In this document: in pieces, positions 63,896-64,000 of the stretch
How the letters are laid out: every line of letters begins with the position of its first letter
Position numbering within the stretch: position 1 is the first letter of the stretch
Source of the DNA: Stomoxys calcitrans
Taxonomy: Eukaryota > Arthropoda > Insecta > Diptera > Muscidae
Direction: 5' to 3'
NCBI RefSeq assembly: GCF_963082655.1
Contig: NC_081553.1
Location: forward strand, 184,539,695 to 184,603,694
DNA length: 64,000 nucleotides
Notes under the pieces: model-generated
Databases searched by the model: none
What the model was told of the DNA's origin: nothing
Seen by the model: only the letters and a program-made list of their open reading frames with translations
Translations under genes and position numbers: made by a program

Positions 63896-64000
63896 AGACT
63901 TTATTCTATTTTACTTACAGTTTATCTTTTCGTTTATTCCTATATAGAGTGTTAGAGATCGCATACGTGCAAATAATGAGAAAAATTGACAATTAATTGG
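63896..64000. other. No gene recognised at the window edge
   Basis: Short AT-rich stretch; nothing supported. Confidence 0.4.

Overview
The window looks like gene-poor nuclear DNA of a higher fly. Three signals point there: Helitron-like repeats of the DINE-1/mini-me type, with (TA)n and (GTCC/GTCT)n blocks around a short conserved core; a rosa-type DD41D mariner; and several non-LTR retrotransposon families of dipteran type. A calyptrate (muscoid) fly is my inference, not something the sequence proves. I recognise no host exon, tRNA or rRNA gene. Almost all recognisable coding sequence is transposon-derived and most of it is broken.

Layout. 1-3.4 kb: DINE-like fragments, a tRNA-type SINE and an internally deleted non-LTR copy. 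3.7-7.8 kb: a rearranged RTE-type element on the minus strand. 8.9-15 kb: a SINE, a 152-bp tandem array holding a mariner MITE, and a Helitron-like element nested in another. 16-18.8 kb: a decayed RNase H-bearing non-LTR element. 18.8-23.2 kb: array fragments, an RTE 3' end, a truncated SINE, a rosa mariner and a second MITE. 24.2-29.8 kb: highly homogenised 152-bp arrays, a second array family (~129 bp), and a nest in which a SINE carries a GC-rich insert. 31.2-35.2 kb: the best-preserved element, a 4.0-kb non-LTR retrotransposon with intact ORF1 and ORF2 and a perfect 16-bp target duplication. 35.2-40.5 kb: shuffled non-LTR pieces split by Helitron-like elements. 41.3-45.3 kb: a four-deep nest ending in a palindromic rosa-mariner derivative. 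46.9-52.8 kb: further long arrays. 54.2-63.9 kb: decayed non-LTR copies, a 31-bp satellite sitting inside an RTE copy, and a mariner-type MITE.

Three themes stand out. First, Helitron-like families that otherwise differ carry tandem units of the same length (about 152-154 bp) with shared ATATAGCT and CAAAATTTC-type boxes. Second, many element copies have internal tandem duplications or triplications. Third, in the 4-kb retrotransposon ORF2 has no usable AUG at its start. It lies in the -1 frame of ORF1, and a canonical slippery heptamer A AAA AAC sits two codons before the ORF1 stop, which suggests translation by programmed -1 frameshifting.

Family labels F1-F5 (Helitron-like or array families) and B, C, D (RNase H-bearing non-LTR families) are working names for this window only.
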